A DNA stretch of 64,000 nucleotides from Agarophyton chilense (taxonomy: Eukaryota; Rhodophyta; Florideophyceae; Gracilariales; Gracilariaceae), in assembly GCA_030374765.1 (NCBI GenBank), contig JARGXX010000099.1, positions 744,001 through 808,000 of the forward strand, written 5' to 3'. The notes beneath the pieces are model-generated. The model was not told where the DNA came from and did no database searches. It worked only from the letters and a program-made list of their open reading frames with translations. Positions 1-12,370 of this stretch are shown piece after piece; positions within the stretch are counted from its first letter, which is position 1, and every line of letters begins with the position of its first letter. A program made the position numbers and the translations under genes.

Positions 1-99
1 CGAAGTTGGTCGATGCGAGCAACTGCGTGTTTTCTGTGTTTCTTGCATGAAATGGCAACACGGGCATATACATCAATTGAATGATAAACGTGAGAAGAA

Positions 100-1450
100 A
101 ATGACAGCCCGTATTGTGGTTAAACCTTTGCAAAACAGGTGGTGCCTTGAACCAATTTCCCCACAAAATGAACAGAATCTGAATCGGTCAACGTAAAAAG
201 GCACCTATAAACGATCTATTGTGCACTAACCTTCGCGGTTTTTGAAGAAACACGCACGCAAAAATTCCTAAAAACATGATGAGCAACACTACGGTGACTG
301 CATACGCCGCCAGCACATGCGTTTGGGCAGACAACATCTCTATTCCTGCCGCAGTCATAGCAATGCCTGTGCTGTACAACCAAAACTGCTTGGCCGGCAC
401 GAATAACTTAGACGAGTTCAATTCATACAAAAGCCAATAAAAAAAGGTTTCGGCGAACAATATGCTCATTGCATGCGGCTTTGTTAAGCTTAACTCGAGA
501 AGTCATTATGTGCCCACATGCCGCATGGATCAGATGATGTCCAAAACCGACTCGAGCGAGAAAGACGAGAACGACAGCAGTGATATAGTTCCTTTGTACG
601 GCGCCAACAGCTTGATGCATTAATCAGAATATGTTATCATGCCAATAGTCAACTCTGGCGTAACTCGCTTTTACGACATGGCAATGTCATGCGCAGTAGC
701 AACAACAAACAGCACAACCAAAGTTTGGCGTGAATCTCGTTTTTATTTTTTGAGCCAAAGTCCTATATCACTGCGCACAACTCGAGAGTTGAAGGGTGCG
801 CAGCGTACAATCCGGAACTCCAGTTACGATCGGCCCTCATGGGTGGTTGACGCATTGTTGACATGCGTTTGGTGATAGCGAGTAGATAGGGGCCAGCAAT
901 GAACACTGCTGCTGCCTGAGTTTTAGAAAGTCATTCATTTCAATGACAGAAAAGATGCCAGCCACATTGCTCGAGTTGTAGCCATTGAACCGGTTCGATT
1001 CCAACTTATCAGCAGAATCACAGGTTTAATAATCAGATATTTGTCTCTTATCCGCGACTCAAGATTCCGTATCCCCCACGGTAGCGAAGCAATTTGTACG
1101 AGCGTATTGATAGAACCCACACAAGGCCCACAACCAAAAACTGACGAACCTTATGATATCCAGCCAAAACCCTCCAGTACAAGTCCATCACTGTTACAAA
1201 AACAATAAATCAAGCGCCAGGATCTTGGCAGCAGAGTTGGCGTACAACAAAATATATCCAACAAACCCAAGCAACAAGGACGACAAACAAGTTGCATTAG
1301 ACGAGGGCATACTTCGGTCTTTTTTTTGTGATCCATCTAGGGTCGGTGGCTTTTCCAAAAACCGAATTCACCAGCCCCAACATTCCATATACAATATTTG
1401 ATGCGTCATGATTCTAAAGAACCGAGCCAGCTACCGCAACAGGCTGGGTG
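100..1450 (-). pseudogene. possible decayed multi-spanning membrane protein
   Basis: Read on the minus strand, several short open stretches in changing frames are strongly hydrophobic and look like membrane helices. The clearest is a 93-codon stretch at 188-469 with two or three helix-like runs; another lies at about 1150-1400. No start, splice sites or family motif hold them together, and stops separate them. They may be the remains of one transporter gene running from about 1.45 kb down to 0.19 kb, or chance. The family is not recognised. Confidence 0.2.
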
Positions 1451-4400
1451 CATGGGAAAATTGAACAAGAGCCTTATTCATTCATACCGGGCTGAAGCTC
1501 ATTATGGGGGTCGTACGTTTTTCTACAATCACGAATAGCACGAACAACAGAACGATGAAAGGTAGTACTAATAAGGAAAGCCATCGAGCGTAACAAGCAA
1601 ACCTTTTCTGCGTTCAAATGTGATTTCGGCAAGTTCCACGCCTCCAGCCTTTTCTACGGGGCCTGGGACACTGGAATCACTTTTCGAGCTCGTGCACAGG
1701 TTCAGAAAAAAGAAATCTATTCTCAGGCTGTAAAAGATCTTCTGAAATAGAGCTCATCCAACCCAAACACAGTCTCACAGGCGGAGATACAAATTTTCGG
1801 TTTTCAAAACATTCACAAACCTGGTGCGGCACTGCCCAACTAATTTCGACTCTGTCCACTCTGAGAGATACCGAAGAAACTGGTCAGTGAACTGCGAAGC
1901 CAGAGTCCAGAATATGTTCTGACACTTCGATGACATTGACAGCTAGGACGACCTCAGAAACATTACGCGACCCGGTTGTTGACAGTTTAGGGCAAAAGGC
2001 CATCATCTTGTACGTCTTGCAGTTAGTCTCGACCATCAAAAATTTAACAGATATCAGGGATGAAGAGTTACAGTCGCAGTTAAACAACTCGGAAATATTT
2101 TCAACTAGAAGGGGGTCTTTCACGCTCTACAATTCAGCTATAGAAGTGTTCATAATCTTGATGAGCTGCTGCTCTACTTAAAAACAAGAGTTTTGCGCTC
2201 ACTGTATGTAGCTCACGGCGAACAAAACAATGAAATAGGTACTGTACTTTTGTATCGCGGTGACTCCCAACTTCAAGGTGTACATTTCTAGGACTGCTTC
2301 GTCTCAGACTCCATTCGCACACCTACTCGTTCAGAGTCTTCTAAGAAGCTCTCTCAGGCATTGCATTGCACAGTTATGAAGCCCATAGTTCTTCGGTATC
2401 TATTCAGCAAGATAACAACCTGATCAAACGAAGGGTACGAATTTTGTTTTAGGTATCAGAGAGACTTTGTGTTATCTGTATCAATCTGTTCGATAAAATC
2501 GAAATCAAGAAGGTACTTCCATCCATTTTCCTTGATTTGTACCCCATATCTTGGATTTTGGAGTTGCAGTCTCAAGGAACTTTAATGCTTGACATGAGTT
2601 CCTAGAAAGCGAATGATTCATTCTAGGCGGCAAGGGCCTCATCCTACTGTTCAAATGAGAGACTTAACGTTTCTGTGCGCGTCTTCCTTCATGAACAACA
2701 AACAGGCGCCCATAACCACCTCCCATGACCTCCAATATCGAAATCCGTTTACCAATGCTACTTTAAGTCGGGAAACCAGGCATCGAACTTCATTTCATTG
2801 CTAGCCATTGAAGCATAGAATTTAGAACAAAGAAAAGGCGTAGTTCTAGATTGCAAGATCAATCAAGCACATGCCTGTCTTGTCAATGGAGGTGATGGAA
2901 TGAATTTTAAATAAACCGCGAGAAATGGGGGACGCGTACTACGGATACGTTGAAAAGTATGTGGGGTACATCTCGTTATACAGCGAACGAATGGATATTC
3001 GCATCGTTCCGGAGAAAAATGGCGAGCAAAAACTGATTGCGTTGCTGAAGTAGGAGACCGTCGGTAAAACCGCCGCAGCTGGTGAACGAGAAGATGCTGG
3101 TGAGGGATGCTGAACTGCGTAAGTAACAGCAACAACAGCCATAGTTTTTGGGAAGTTTTTTATCTAAAAAAAAACACGACTGGTACCCAGACCACACGCT
3201 TTACACCACTCCCAGTAGGGTATTTCGCGTCTGAGCAACACTATGGAAGGTGTGATGTCTGAGATGGTAAAGAATTTAGCAATCATGGATCATGCAACTA
3301 CTCAGTATATTCCTTTCTCTCTGGAGAAATTACGGGCGATCTGGGTGTTGAGCCAACCTATGCTGTGAGCTCCGAGCAACGAAATGCAACACATGAGGTT
3401 GTACTCAATGGTTTGTTCTTGGGAATGGATATTCAACCACATAAACTGACCAAAAATATCCGTGACTTACGGCGATGCTTCGAAAACTGTACGTACTCGC
3501 TTGTATATGTTCCTCAACGTCCTTCCACTGCTTCTTCACTGCATCCGCAAGCAGCTCTGGAGCAGTCTCGCATTGTCGTAGTTCATTCTCATTTTTATGA
3601 TTAGCCGTCTCCAGTTGATGTTCCTTCTCCGCCGTGAGCATCTCGCGCTTGACGACGTACACCAAAAGTGTAGCAACACATTCAGTCTCCTCGGCATGAG
3701 CTTTTTTATGTTTTTCCTGCATTTGCAGAAGAAACTAGTTGGAAGATAATGGTGATCAAAGTTATTTAACCCGTATAATGAAGTATGTATCTATGAAATG
3801 GCAGTCAAATGCATATGTTTCATCCTCCACTAGAAACTCAATTCTTTTTTGGGGCTCCGTTGGAAAATCGAGAGAGGCACCAACCGAACTTGTGAAGTCC
3901 CCACAATCATCGGTACCAGCACCGTAAGCAATCAATCAACCAACTATCTTCTTCATGAAGATACCCTATCGCACTACGTTGATGGTACTGGTCTGCAATA
4001 ACCAGTCGCGCAATCGATCAATCATCCTGACAACTTAAAGGAAAGGATTTTCGCATTCAACGTTGAATCGAATGGCAGTGTATTTACGGGTCATAGTTGA
4101 TCCCATAGATGTGGCGACTGATTTCTCACCCTTTCCAAGAAGGCCCTCTGCGAGAGTTTAAAACGACCATTCTCAGCGGTCTCGGAGACCTGCTTAACTT
4201 GGGGTGAGGCTAAGCTTCTGACCATAATTAGATAAATTCGGTTCGAGTGGGAGACGCAAGGCTGCGAAGAGAAGACAAGTTTCCTCTCTGATACTGTTGA
4301 AAATATTGCCGGGGTTAGTAAGTTGGTGACGTTGAGGATGTACTCAGCTTCAGAGACACAAATTTTTCTCGTCGCCGTCGCGGCCTGATGTTGGGAATGG

Positions 4401-5373
4401 AAAGTGCGAGGGTTGTGAGTTGTAGAATCATGATGGGGTTAGATAGATGAAATTTGTCTCGTTGGACAAGTGAGGATGATTTTGAAAGATACTTTGAGTT
4501 GATACCGAAAAAAGAGGAGTTATAAATCAAGGATTGCAAAAAGATTTGATTGAGAAAACCGTAAGCATATTTACAGAGAATCGCTGGACTTCGGCGACCA
4601 TCATTTTCGGCAACCCGGAAAGAATCTCTGTCGCGTTGTGGGAGTCACCCCTATCAACAATAACGGATCAATACGGATATCGTTCCTCATTTTTTTGAAG
4701 TCGGAAGACCGCGAAACAAGAACAACAAGAATTCCCAACGAAGCGTCACCCAAAATTGTGTGATATAAAAGTTTGCAGATTGCCAGCCGCTCTGAGATTT
4801 AGACTCTTCTGAGCTCAACGCAAGCACTGCACTTCAGAAGGTCTCATGGGGAGGCGGTTCAGAAAACCTTGTAAGCCGAACAGGAATGGAGTTTGGAAAG
4901 ATGCGCTAGGGAATCAAGAGAAGACCAAAGAATATGCTAGTTACGCTGCCGGTATGACGCTGAAGCGGAATCCCGCGTATTGTACTATTTGCCTTGCTTG
5001 TGACTTACACATCGCCAATAACCTAGCGTGAAGTTTATTTATTGGCGTCTAGCAAGAATTTTGCAACTGGCTTTCGCACGTCTTCCCACTCAAAATTTCG
5101 CGTTGTTCATAACTCTAACATCACTGTTCCTGGGTGAGTTTCGACCGATGTGCATCTGAATGCTGCTAATTCCCGTAATTCGTCTCATACTCGCAGAAAC
5201 TTTTGCCACTCGCCCGAAAGGACGCAACAATACATTCTCATGAATGCAAAAAGCCGTGCGAGAGTCAGAACTGGAGCACTGAACGGCCATAATTATCGAT
5301 AAACTGGCGCATATTATTGCGATGAACGCATGCCGGACACGAAATATGATGTAAAACTCCCAGTCTTCCAATA
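1451..5373. other. gene-poor stretch, no supported gene
   Basis: Only short frames with stops in every phase occur here. A 105-codon minus-strand frame at 3405-3722 is rich in Lys, Glu and Gln and could be a coiled-coil fragment, but it has no recognisable relatives and no flanking exons. I see no RNA gene or repeat array. Confidence 0.4.
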
Positions 5374-5880
5374 TCAAGTGTCATTTCTGTATATTGATCT
5401 GCATCTGTCCAATATCACTCGACCACCCTTTTCATCACTCTCAACTACTAAAAACGTGCCACGATTGGAGTTTTTTACGTGGGGTTGGAAAATATGAAAA
5501 AACCGTTTCACTTCTTTCACATCAGTAACTGTGTAAACATGATACTCGCCATCACAGGGGGTTTCAATTTTCGATGGCCTTCTCTCAGCCACACTGAGAA
5601 ACAAAGACTTGGAATTGGTACAGGAATCTTTCTAGCTCCTAGGTCGATACCAGCAAGATTGCTTCCCAATACCTTTCTAGGCTTGATTTCTCTTCTCTTC
5701 ATATCGGCTTCGCGCGCTCTGATTAATGCGCGGTCTAAGTTTTTGACTATACCTTCGAGCATTTGTCGAGTTTTTCGGGCCTCCTCTCAATCTGTAGATT
5801 AGAATCTGCAAAAAATGATCTGTGTCTTGCTCTTGGTACGATCAGACGAGGTCTAGGGGGTTTCTCAGCTTCCATGTAAG
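5374..5880 (-). pseudogene. frameshifted remnant of an unknown gene
   Basis: Two overlapping minus-strand frames, 5517-5762 and 5374-5604, read smoothly into one another if one frameshift near 5.6 kb is allowed. Joined, they give about 120 residues of ordinary-looking globular sequence, basic at first and mixed later. A third frame upstream (about 5.78-5.88 kb) seems to continue it. The pattern is that of a decayed coding exon, perhaps from a mobile element. I do not recognise the family. Confidence 0.25.
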
Positions 5881-8565
5881 GTTTAGAACCAACTTCGCAT
5901 AAAATGTGCAATCTGTCAACAGATCATCTTCTTCCAGGTTGGTCTTGATCTAAGATATATCTGAAGCCCTGGACGTCTTTTGGAAGCACATCGCCAAGAA
6001 CTTGATACTGCTGCACGGCAATCTCCAATTCGTGCGAACCGGTTTCGTTGTTCTATTTCGAATTGCAAGCACTACAAAGAACACTCTAACCCGATCCCTC
6101 ATCCTAAGCACTAAGAGCGAACTCATTTTAAACGATTTCATCCGTCAATGTTACACATATGCTGTGAATATGGTGCTTACAAGCCAGACAAAAGTGACTG
6201 GGGCTGGACCCAATCAAAACATCTAGCGTTCGACATCTTCCACGTTTATGATCGACGCATTAATAACAGTATAGAGAGGCTTCGGTCATCCCGTAATGGT
6301 CGCCGACAGACAAGGCGTAGCATTTCTCTTGAGGTTCAAGTACGGATGACAGAGATGCGGAGAAATATTTGTTTTCCCGTCACTGAGATCAGCCAATGGT
6401 ATCATTTCAGTCTCGTCACCTGAAAAGTATGCTGAAGTATTGGAACTATTTTGAATGAGACGGACACTCCAAGATGAAAACATTTTTCTGTAGCTGCGTT
6501 CATAACGTAACTGAGTAGTTTTATTCCGAAAATCGTTTGAAGGTTATTCACATTACTTCGCCCTTGCTGAAATAAATGTTATGGAAAGGTTAGTAGACCA
6601 GTATGGTATATATGAACCATGTTATCCAATTTATCAGGAAAGATCCTGACCGGCAATTAATTCTGTCCCAACTGCTAGTGCTGTCAAACATTTTCACCAG
6701 TATTTATGGATTTCATTTTTGTATGTAATGCACGACATCACCTCAACTCTTTCCAATTTACGTACTATCCATTTATGCAAATTTGTTAAGTAAGAATGCA
6801 GAAAACTGAGATAAAAAGGCCGCAAATTCGGTGCTAAGGAGGACAGCAGAACTTTTTGACTCTTGCTCTCGTTTGCATTCTTGATTTGATGTTTCTGTCG
6901 ATCAAAATTCTTAGTTATAGACATTCCTCGGCTTTTCTACAAACTATGTCGGACTGCTTGCATTTATTGTCGCATTTGGAACCTTTTTGGAAGACGGTTT
7001 ATGTGTAGGTTTCAAATCTTTTGTATTAATGATTCAGTTTCATCATTTTCGCTCCTATAGAATGAATTCACAACGAAGCCATTGTTGGATACTAATGTGT
7101 CTACGCTTATTATTAAACAGACTGAAAAACAACGAACAGGTCCTTCATTCTCCACAACCATTTCACGGTAGAATGTTCGAAGGAAATCTGTGTCCTAGCC
7201 CCACTTCGCGAGCCCTCTTTCTCACAATAAGGTTCTTTCCTCCTCGACAGCGAACAAACCCACGACCTCTACCGCATCTCCTGCGAGATTTTTCTTTCTG
7301 AAGGACGCCTCTGGCATGGCCACCACTGAAAATGCGGAGAAGTGCGGCACCAAAATCATTGTGAGCAGCAGATAAAGATCGTGATAGAGCGTTTTGTTCG
7401 AACACTTACACGTGTACCAAAGAAGCAGTTACTGTGAAACGTAATGCATATTTGTCACTCATTGAGACTCACCGATGAGCTTCAACGTTCATGCAAGCTG
7501 GAATTTCATTCAGTACAGAAGAAGTGCGCCACTGCTCTGTGGTATAAACCAAAACTGTAGGGCGAATGTAAGACCTGTCGGTTCTAGGGAGCGCGCAACG
7601 GACTCGACCTGGGATGCGGAGATTGAAGAGAACTGTAAGGTGTGGCAGCACCAGCCACTGAAGGGGGCAACAGGAACAGTGGGCGTACTAAGACCACGTT
7701 GGTAGAAGGTGATGCACCGCGCAAGCGGGTCCTGAAAAACGGAGAGACATTAGACTTGCCTTTATGGTCGACTGTAAACACCAAACGGGTAAAAGTAGTC
7801 TAGTAGGTGCTTTACTTTACAATAGTGACCACGGGGGCCATGCTTGATGAACATATATATCTCACCAGCCACCCGACCTACGGTGGCGCTCGTCGCCACG
7901 TGGCAACGGGGAGGTGCACTTGAGGTGCGCCTCTTAATCTACTTCATCCTATCTATCTAATACTAAATAAGCGAAAAGCTAAACTAGTTTCTAACGAAAC
8001 CACTGTCGTACACGACGCATGCCGGTAACCATCCAGGTCCAACACGTGGCAGGATTACATCCTAGGTGTAGCTCACTATACTACATGTGCCTTTGCATCC
8101 AGATGAGATACAGCAACTGGAGCGCGCACTTGTAGGCGAAGCAAGATGCTGTTGTTCGTCGAATTGAAGGAGGAATCCGTGGTAGGAGCCTTGCAGAAAT
8201 TGATTGGAAACCTTCCTTGAGAGTTTTTGAATGTGCTGATTTGTGAGTACGACGTGCTTATGTAGTTTCATCGCCATGGTCACGAAAAGATCCTGCGCCT
8301 CTATTGATGAGCTCTGATACTGGGTCTGTGTCAGTAATCTCAGCTCCCGCTTCAAACAAAGATAGAACTCTTTGCGATGAACGTTCATTGTATGCAACTT
8401 GGTTTCCATGGGTTGGGGGAGAAGGTCGGGGGGGTTTGGACACAAACGATGAAGGTGGTACACGCTAAATCACATCCTCATGTTCACTCTCAGAATCTCT
8501 GTTGGATATCCCAACTCCCGTTCGAGATTTCTTTTCAATTCTAGATGGAGCCTCTGGAAATGAAA
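5881..8565. other. no supported gene
   Basis: Short frames only. A minus-strand frame at 8062-8463 (133 codons, His/Gln/Leu-rich) lies just downstream of the small ORF at 8566-8877 and could belong to the same decayed unit, but stops separate them. The 7.5-8.1 kb stretch is GC-richer than its surroundings and may be a repeat fragment; no terminal repeats were found. Confidence 0.35.
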
Positions 8566-8877
8566 TCATATTTGATACAATCGGATTGGTTTCTTATCAC
8601 TGACATTCTCGGGTAGTTGGATGTACTTCTCTTGTCCGTCAGGTATCAAGACGTTTCGGAATTCAAAAGCGGCTCGCATGAGCGCCGTAACGTTTGGTTC
8701 TCGGACTAAATCTTTTCCGCGAACTGGGCTGAAAATGGAAGGAAACCTAGACGACGGCTCGAGGGCTTCGAGACGTATGTTGATCTTTGCAACTTTATCC
8801 TTCCATTTTCTAAATACCTCCTCTTTGGACTCTGATACAAATCGTTCTAACGGACATTGCTCACTTTGAGGAGCCAT
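8566..8877 (-). CDS. small hypothetical ORF, possibly a gene fragment
   Basis: A 103-residue frame begins with an ATG at 8877. It has a balanced, hydrophilic composition typical of coding DNA: many charged residues, conserved-looking Trp and Phe, no low-complexity runs. No domain, signal peptide or membrane helix is visible. No flanking exon could be joined, and the surroundings are decayed. It could be a transposon passenger fragment or a chance frame. Confidence 0.22.
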   Translation of the reverse strand: MAPQSEQCPLERFVSESKEEVFRKWKDKVAKINIRLEALEPSSRFPSIFSPVRGKDLVREPNVTALMRAAFEFRNVLIPDGQEKYIQLPENVSDKKPIRLYQI

Positions 8878-9909
8878 GTCGGATGATTCTGTGGCGGTTT
8901 TACACGTTATGAAGAACCAATAAGATGCCCAAATACCTCTGAAAAGACCGGAAGCATCACGTGACTATGAGTTACGACTAAGTCAAGAGAGCGAAGAAAA
9001 ACTCTCTCCCAACGGACAGTCAAATATCGATTCGAATAATTCATAATCAAATGCGAGGATGAAAATAGCAAGTGGTCTTCAAATCAAAACAGACACAAAG
9101 CACTTTGTTTTCAAAGCTCTTGTGCTGGTCAAAACAGTAGAAATCCAGTATGGAAGTTCGGCTCACTTTTTCTTTAACATCTCTCTTTCAATTTATTTTC
9201 CAGCTCCAATTCCATCTACGAAATGCGCCCGAAGTATTTTTGTCTCACGTAGTATGCCTCTACGTGCTATCTTCGAAGATAACACGTGAGATGAACTACT
9301 ATGCTCAATCATAGAGGGTGAGCCAACATCTCCCGAAGAAGGCTAGGAATTCAAGCTAATCTACCCTTGGTCAAATAGAGAGCCGCAATTTGAAAGTCCG
9401 CGCACAGTGCGAATCTTTTGTTCAGCAATCTCTGGGGCAGCTTTTTGAAACCCATTAGAGTTCCGGGGTGATGAGCTTACCCTCACGGCTCCTATAGAGC
9501 CCTGAAGTTCTTCATGAGTTCCGATCCAATGATTCAAGAGGTGAGCTGATTGCGCTATGTACACCAACTGCAACTTCAAATGTTAATGAAAATTTTTTCC
9601 ATACCAAAAAAAACAACCAGTGAGAATCATTTGATTTCGAAAAATGCAACATTGATACGACAAAAGTAAAACCTCAATCCAACCAACATCCAGCCCAAGA
9701 GGATGAATCTTGTGAGCAGCCCAAAGAAGTGACAAGAGATATCACGTATCCATGCTATGAACCATCTACAGACAAAGCCCTCTGCTTCGCACAATCTCTT
9801 GCGAAAAACCACTTCTCAAATACACAGGGAACATCACCAAGTATCACTTCAAACGGAGAAGCTAATATGAGTCAAGAGAAGACTATCAAAATGGTGGGAA
9901 GGAAACCAT
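8878..9909. other. no supported gene
   Basis: No frame longer than about 76 codons and no recognisable motif. AT-rich spacer before the next transposon relic. Confidence 0.4.
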
Positions 9910-11870
9910 ATGGCCCCGGATAATGGCGGCGTGCCATGCATGTGGAATGCAAACGAGTACGACACACCGGGCTTTATCAACGACAATTCTAATGATAAAC
10001 AATCACATGATGAATCAAATCCAATTCCAAAGAGAAACAGGATGGACATTGAGATACTTCAATCGCTTCCAGAAGGCCTCGGGTTTCGTTTACGGAACGA
10101 CAACGAGGTTGAAGCTCAGATTCATTCATTCGAATACGAGTCAGACTGCTCCGCTCGCTCTAAAGTAAATCACAACTCCATTCAAAGCCTCAATTTTGCC
10201 GACCCATATTGTGGAGCCAATTTTGCCGGAGACTACATCGAAGAGAAATATCTGAATCGGACTCATACTGAAAAAAGCGTCGTGGATTCCTAATTTTCGT
10301 CGTGGTTTGAAGAAATAGACCGTGGATAGCCTTATTCTTCGAAAATTGTCTGACATAAACAGTTATGGATGATATTCTGAATCTTTGTCAGGCACCTTAC
10401 AAGTGCTGGAAACAGTCATCGCCCGCATCGAAACGGCGTCTGGAATTGATGAAGGGATGAAGCCTTTCCCATTATGCCCGAACACATGTGCTTCTACAAA
10501 GAGTTCCTTACGAAGTGCTTCGTTTGTGGTACAACTCGATCAGTGCCTGAAATCCAAACTTGGCCAACCTTGTCATGGAAACATCTCAAAAAGAGACTGA
10601 CACGTATGTTATCGGAAAAAGAACGATGGGAAAGTCGGTAAGAATACCTGGAAGGGCTGCAAACGGAAGATGATTGCGAAACAATTCGAGAATTTTTCTA
10701 CACAGATGATTTCGCATGGATTGTGGATGGCTCAGGAGTAATATATAAATTAAAACATGATCTATTTCTGTCGGTATCGACTGAGAGTTTTCAAGCGTGT
10801 TGAAAACGAACATATGGTGCATGGCCCATTGCAGAAATTATCTGTAAACCGGACCCAAACAAAGGATTCCTTATTAAAAAGGTCCTTCCCTTCACTTTCA
10901 TCCCAGGCCCAAACCGGCCTGTGAACCTCCAGTCATTAGTTGCTCTCCTTGTGGCGGAGATGGAATAGCTAAACATGGATGGAAATGGGAAAATTTTATG
11001 TTTCACAACGGATCATCTTGGATGATTCGAGCTCATGTGATGTGGTATACAGGAGATTTTCCAGCCGTAAAAAATTTGGAGGATTAAACGGGCGTAAGGG
11101 AAAGTGACCATGTCGCGTTTGAAAGATCACGGGTGTGTGGTCAGCTTCAAACCGAAATTACTAATATCCCAGTGCGATAAGACAATCTGATCGAACCAGA
11201 ATACTCTTCAACCCCTTCAGTCTTCCCCTGCGTTCCATTGAAGAGACCGTTCGTACGATTTGAAGGCTAGGAATGCTTGCAGGGCACCGAAGGTCAGGTA
11301 TAAAAAGAGAATATGGAATCAACGAGTAGTCTTTCCTCTTATCTCTTCCGAATCTTCAGCCGTAAGAGTCGATACAAATTTACATAGTGAACTTGTTCTA
11401 CAATATTGGAAAAAATGTGATTCGCTTGTGGCCTACCACCGGCGAACCATGCTCACTGAGCAAGGCCTTAATAAAATGGATTGATAAAGAGCTCAAATGT
11501 TTTGGAGCAGACATTCCAAGTACAATTAGAAGACGTTCAAGACCTCCAAATAAGTTTTTGCAGTGGAAATCGGCCAATATTAAGTTATTTATTCTGTTGT
11601 TTCTTTTCTTTGTACTAGATGGACATCTTCTTCACGAATACCTATCAGGTTGGAGATTTTCGTGCGCCAAGTTGACATGTGCTGGCGTCCAGAGCTAAAA
11701 AGAAAATATGATGTTGACACACTTCAACAGTTTTCACTTAGTTGCTATCACCGTTTCGAACGAATTTATGTCAAAGAAGATTCTGAGCGAATTCAATTCT
11801 GTAAGTATACTCTTCATCTTTTTTTCATCTTGCTGAGGGGGTCATTAAAAGAGTTTGAACTGTAGGGTAT
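9910..11870 (+). pseudogene. decayed DNA-transposon relic, Tnp2/KDZ-like transposase traces
   Basis: Plus-strand frames in all three phases give pieces that resemble Tnp2/KDZ-type transposases. Near 11.04 kb a piece contains TGDFPA followed by a Gly-rich turn. Near 11.45-11.70 kb a frame reads as an isoleucine-aspartate segment, an Arg-Pro-Pro turn, then WKS followed by a hydrophobic helix, like the WKA-helix block after the catalytic core of such transposases. Frameshifts and stops separate the pieces. A 127-codon ORF at 9910-10293 (acidic, Asn-rich) precedes them and may be the element's N-terminal part. The family call is weak; no terminal repeats were found. Confidence 0.3.
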
Positions 11871-12257
11871 TCTTAGTACTGGATGGAGCTATACATTGGG
11901 TGGGTCTTAAGTCGCATGAACGCAAGAAACCTTGCAGAGGCATCACTACTGAATGACGCAAAATTTGTTAAAGCGTACAAGGCTTTATTCCGGATTTCTA
12001 TAGACGGCGATGGCTTGAAAACCGTTCATGACCTACGAGATAGAGGAGGGTATGAAATTTAAGGTCAGACAAAGACCTAAAGGATGGTAAATAATACTGA
12101 AATGGACGATTTGCTTTCCTAGTGCATTAAGGGATACTTTATGCGCAAGTATGATGGTTGAGAATCTTCAGAATTTCTTGATTTTCTTGACACCATCGAT
12201 CACGTTAAGTTCAGATGTCGGATACGTTTTGTTTCCGGAAGTACGGGTGAAAACAGC

Positions 12258-12370
12258 AATTAGTGTGGGCCACACTAATTTTGTACTCACAGTAAAATAA
12301 GTGCATACAATAAATAGTGTGGGCCCCACCATCAATGTAACCACAATATTTTGGTATGTATTTAATTAGT
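12258..12370. repeat. left terminal region of the Tigger-like element
   Basis: At 12258-12280 there is a palindrome with two perfect 11-bp arms (AATTAGTGTGG and its complement) around one central base. It covers the TA duplication and the element tip. A second TAGTGTGGGCC copy lies at about 12314. Together they mirror the right end. Confidence 0.75.

Noticed and set aside
990..1010. GGTTCGATTCC-like tRNA T-arm
   Set aside because: No matching acceptor, D or anticodon arms around it.
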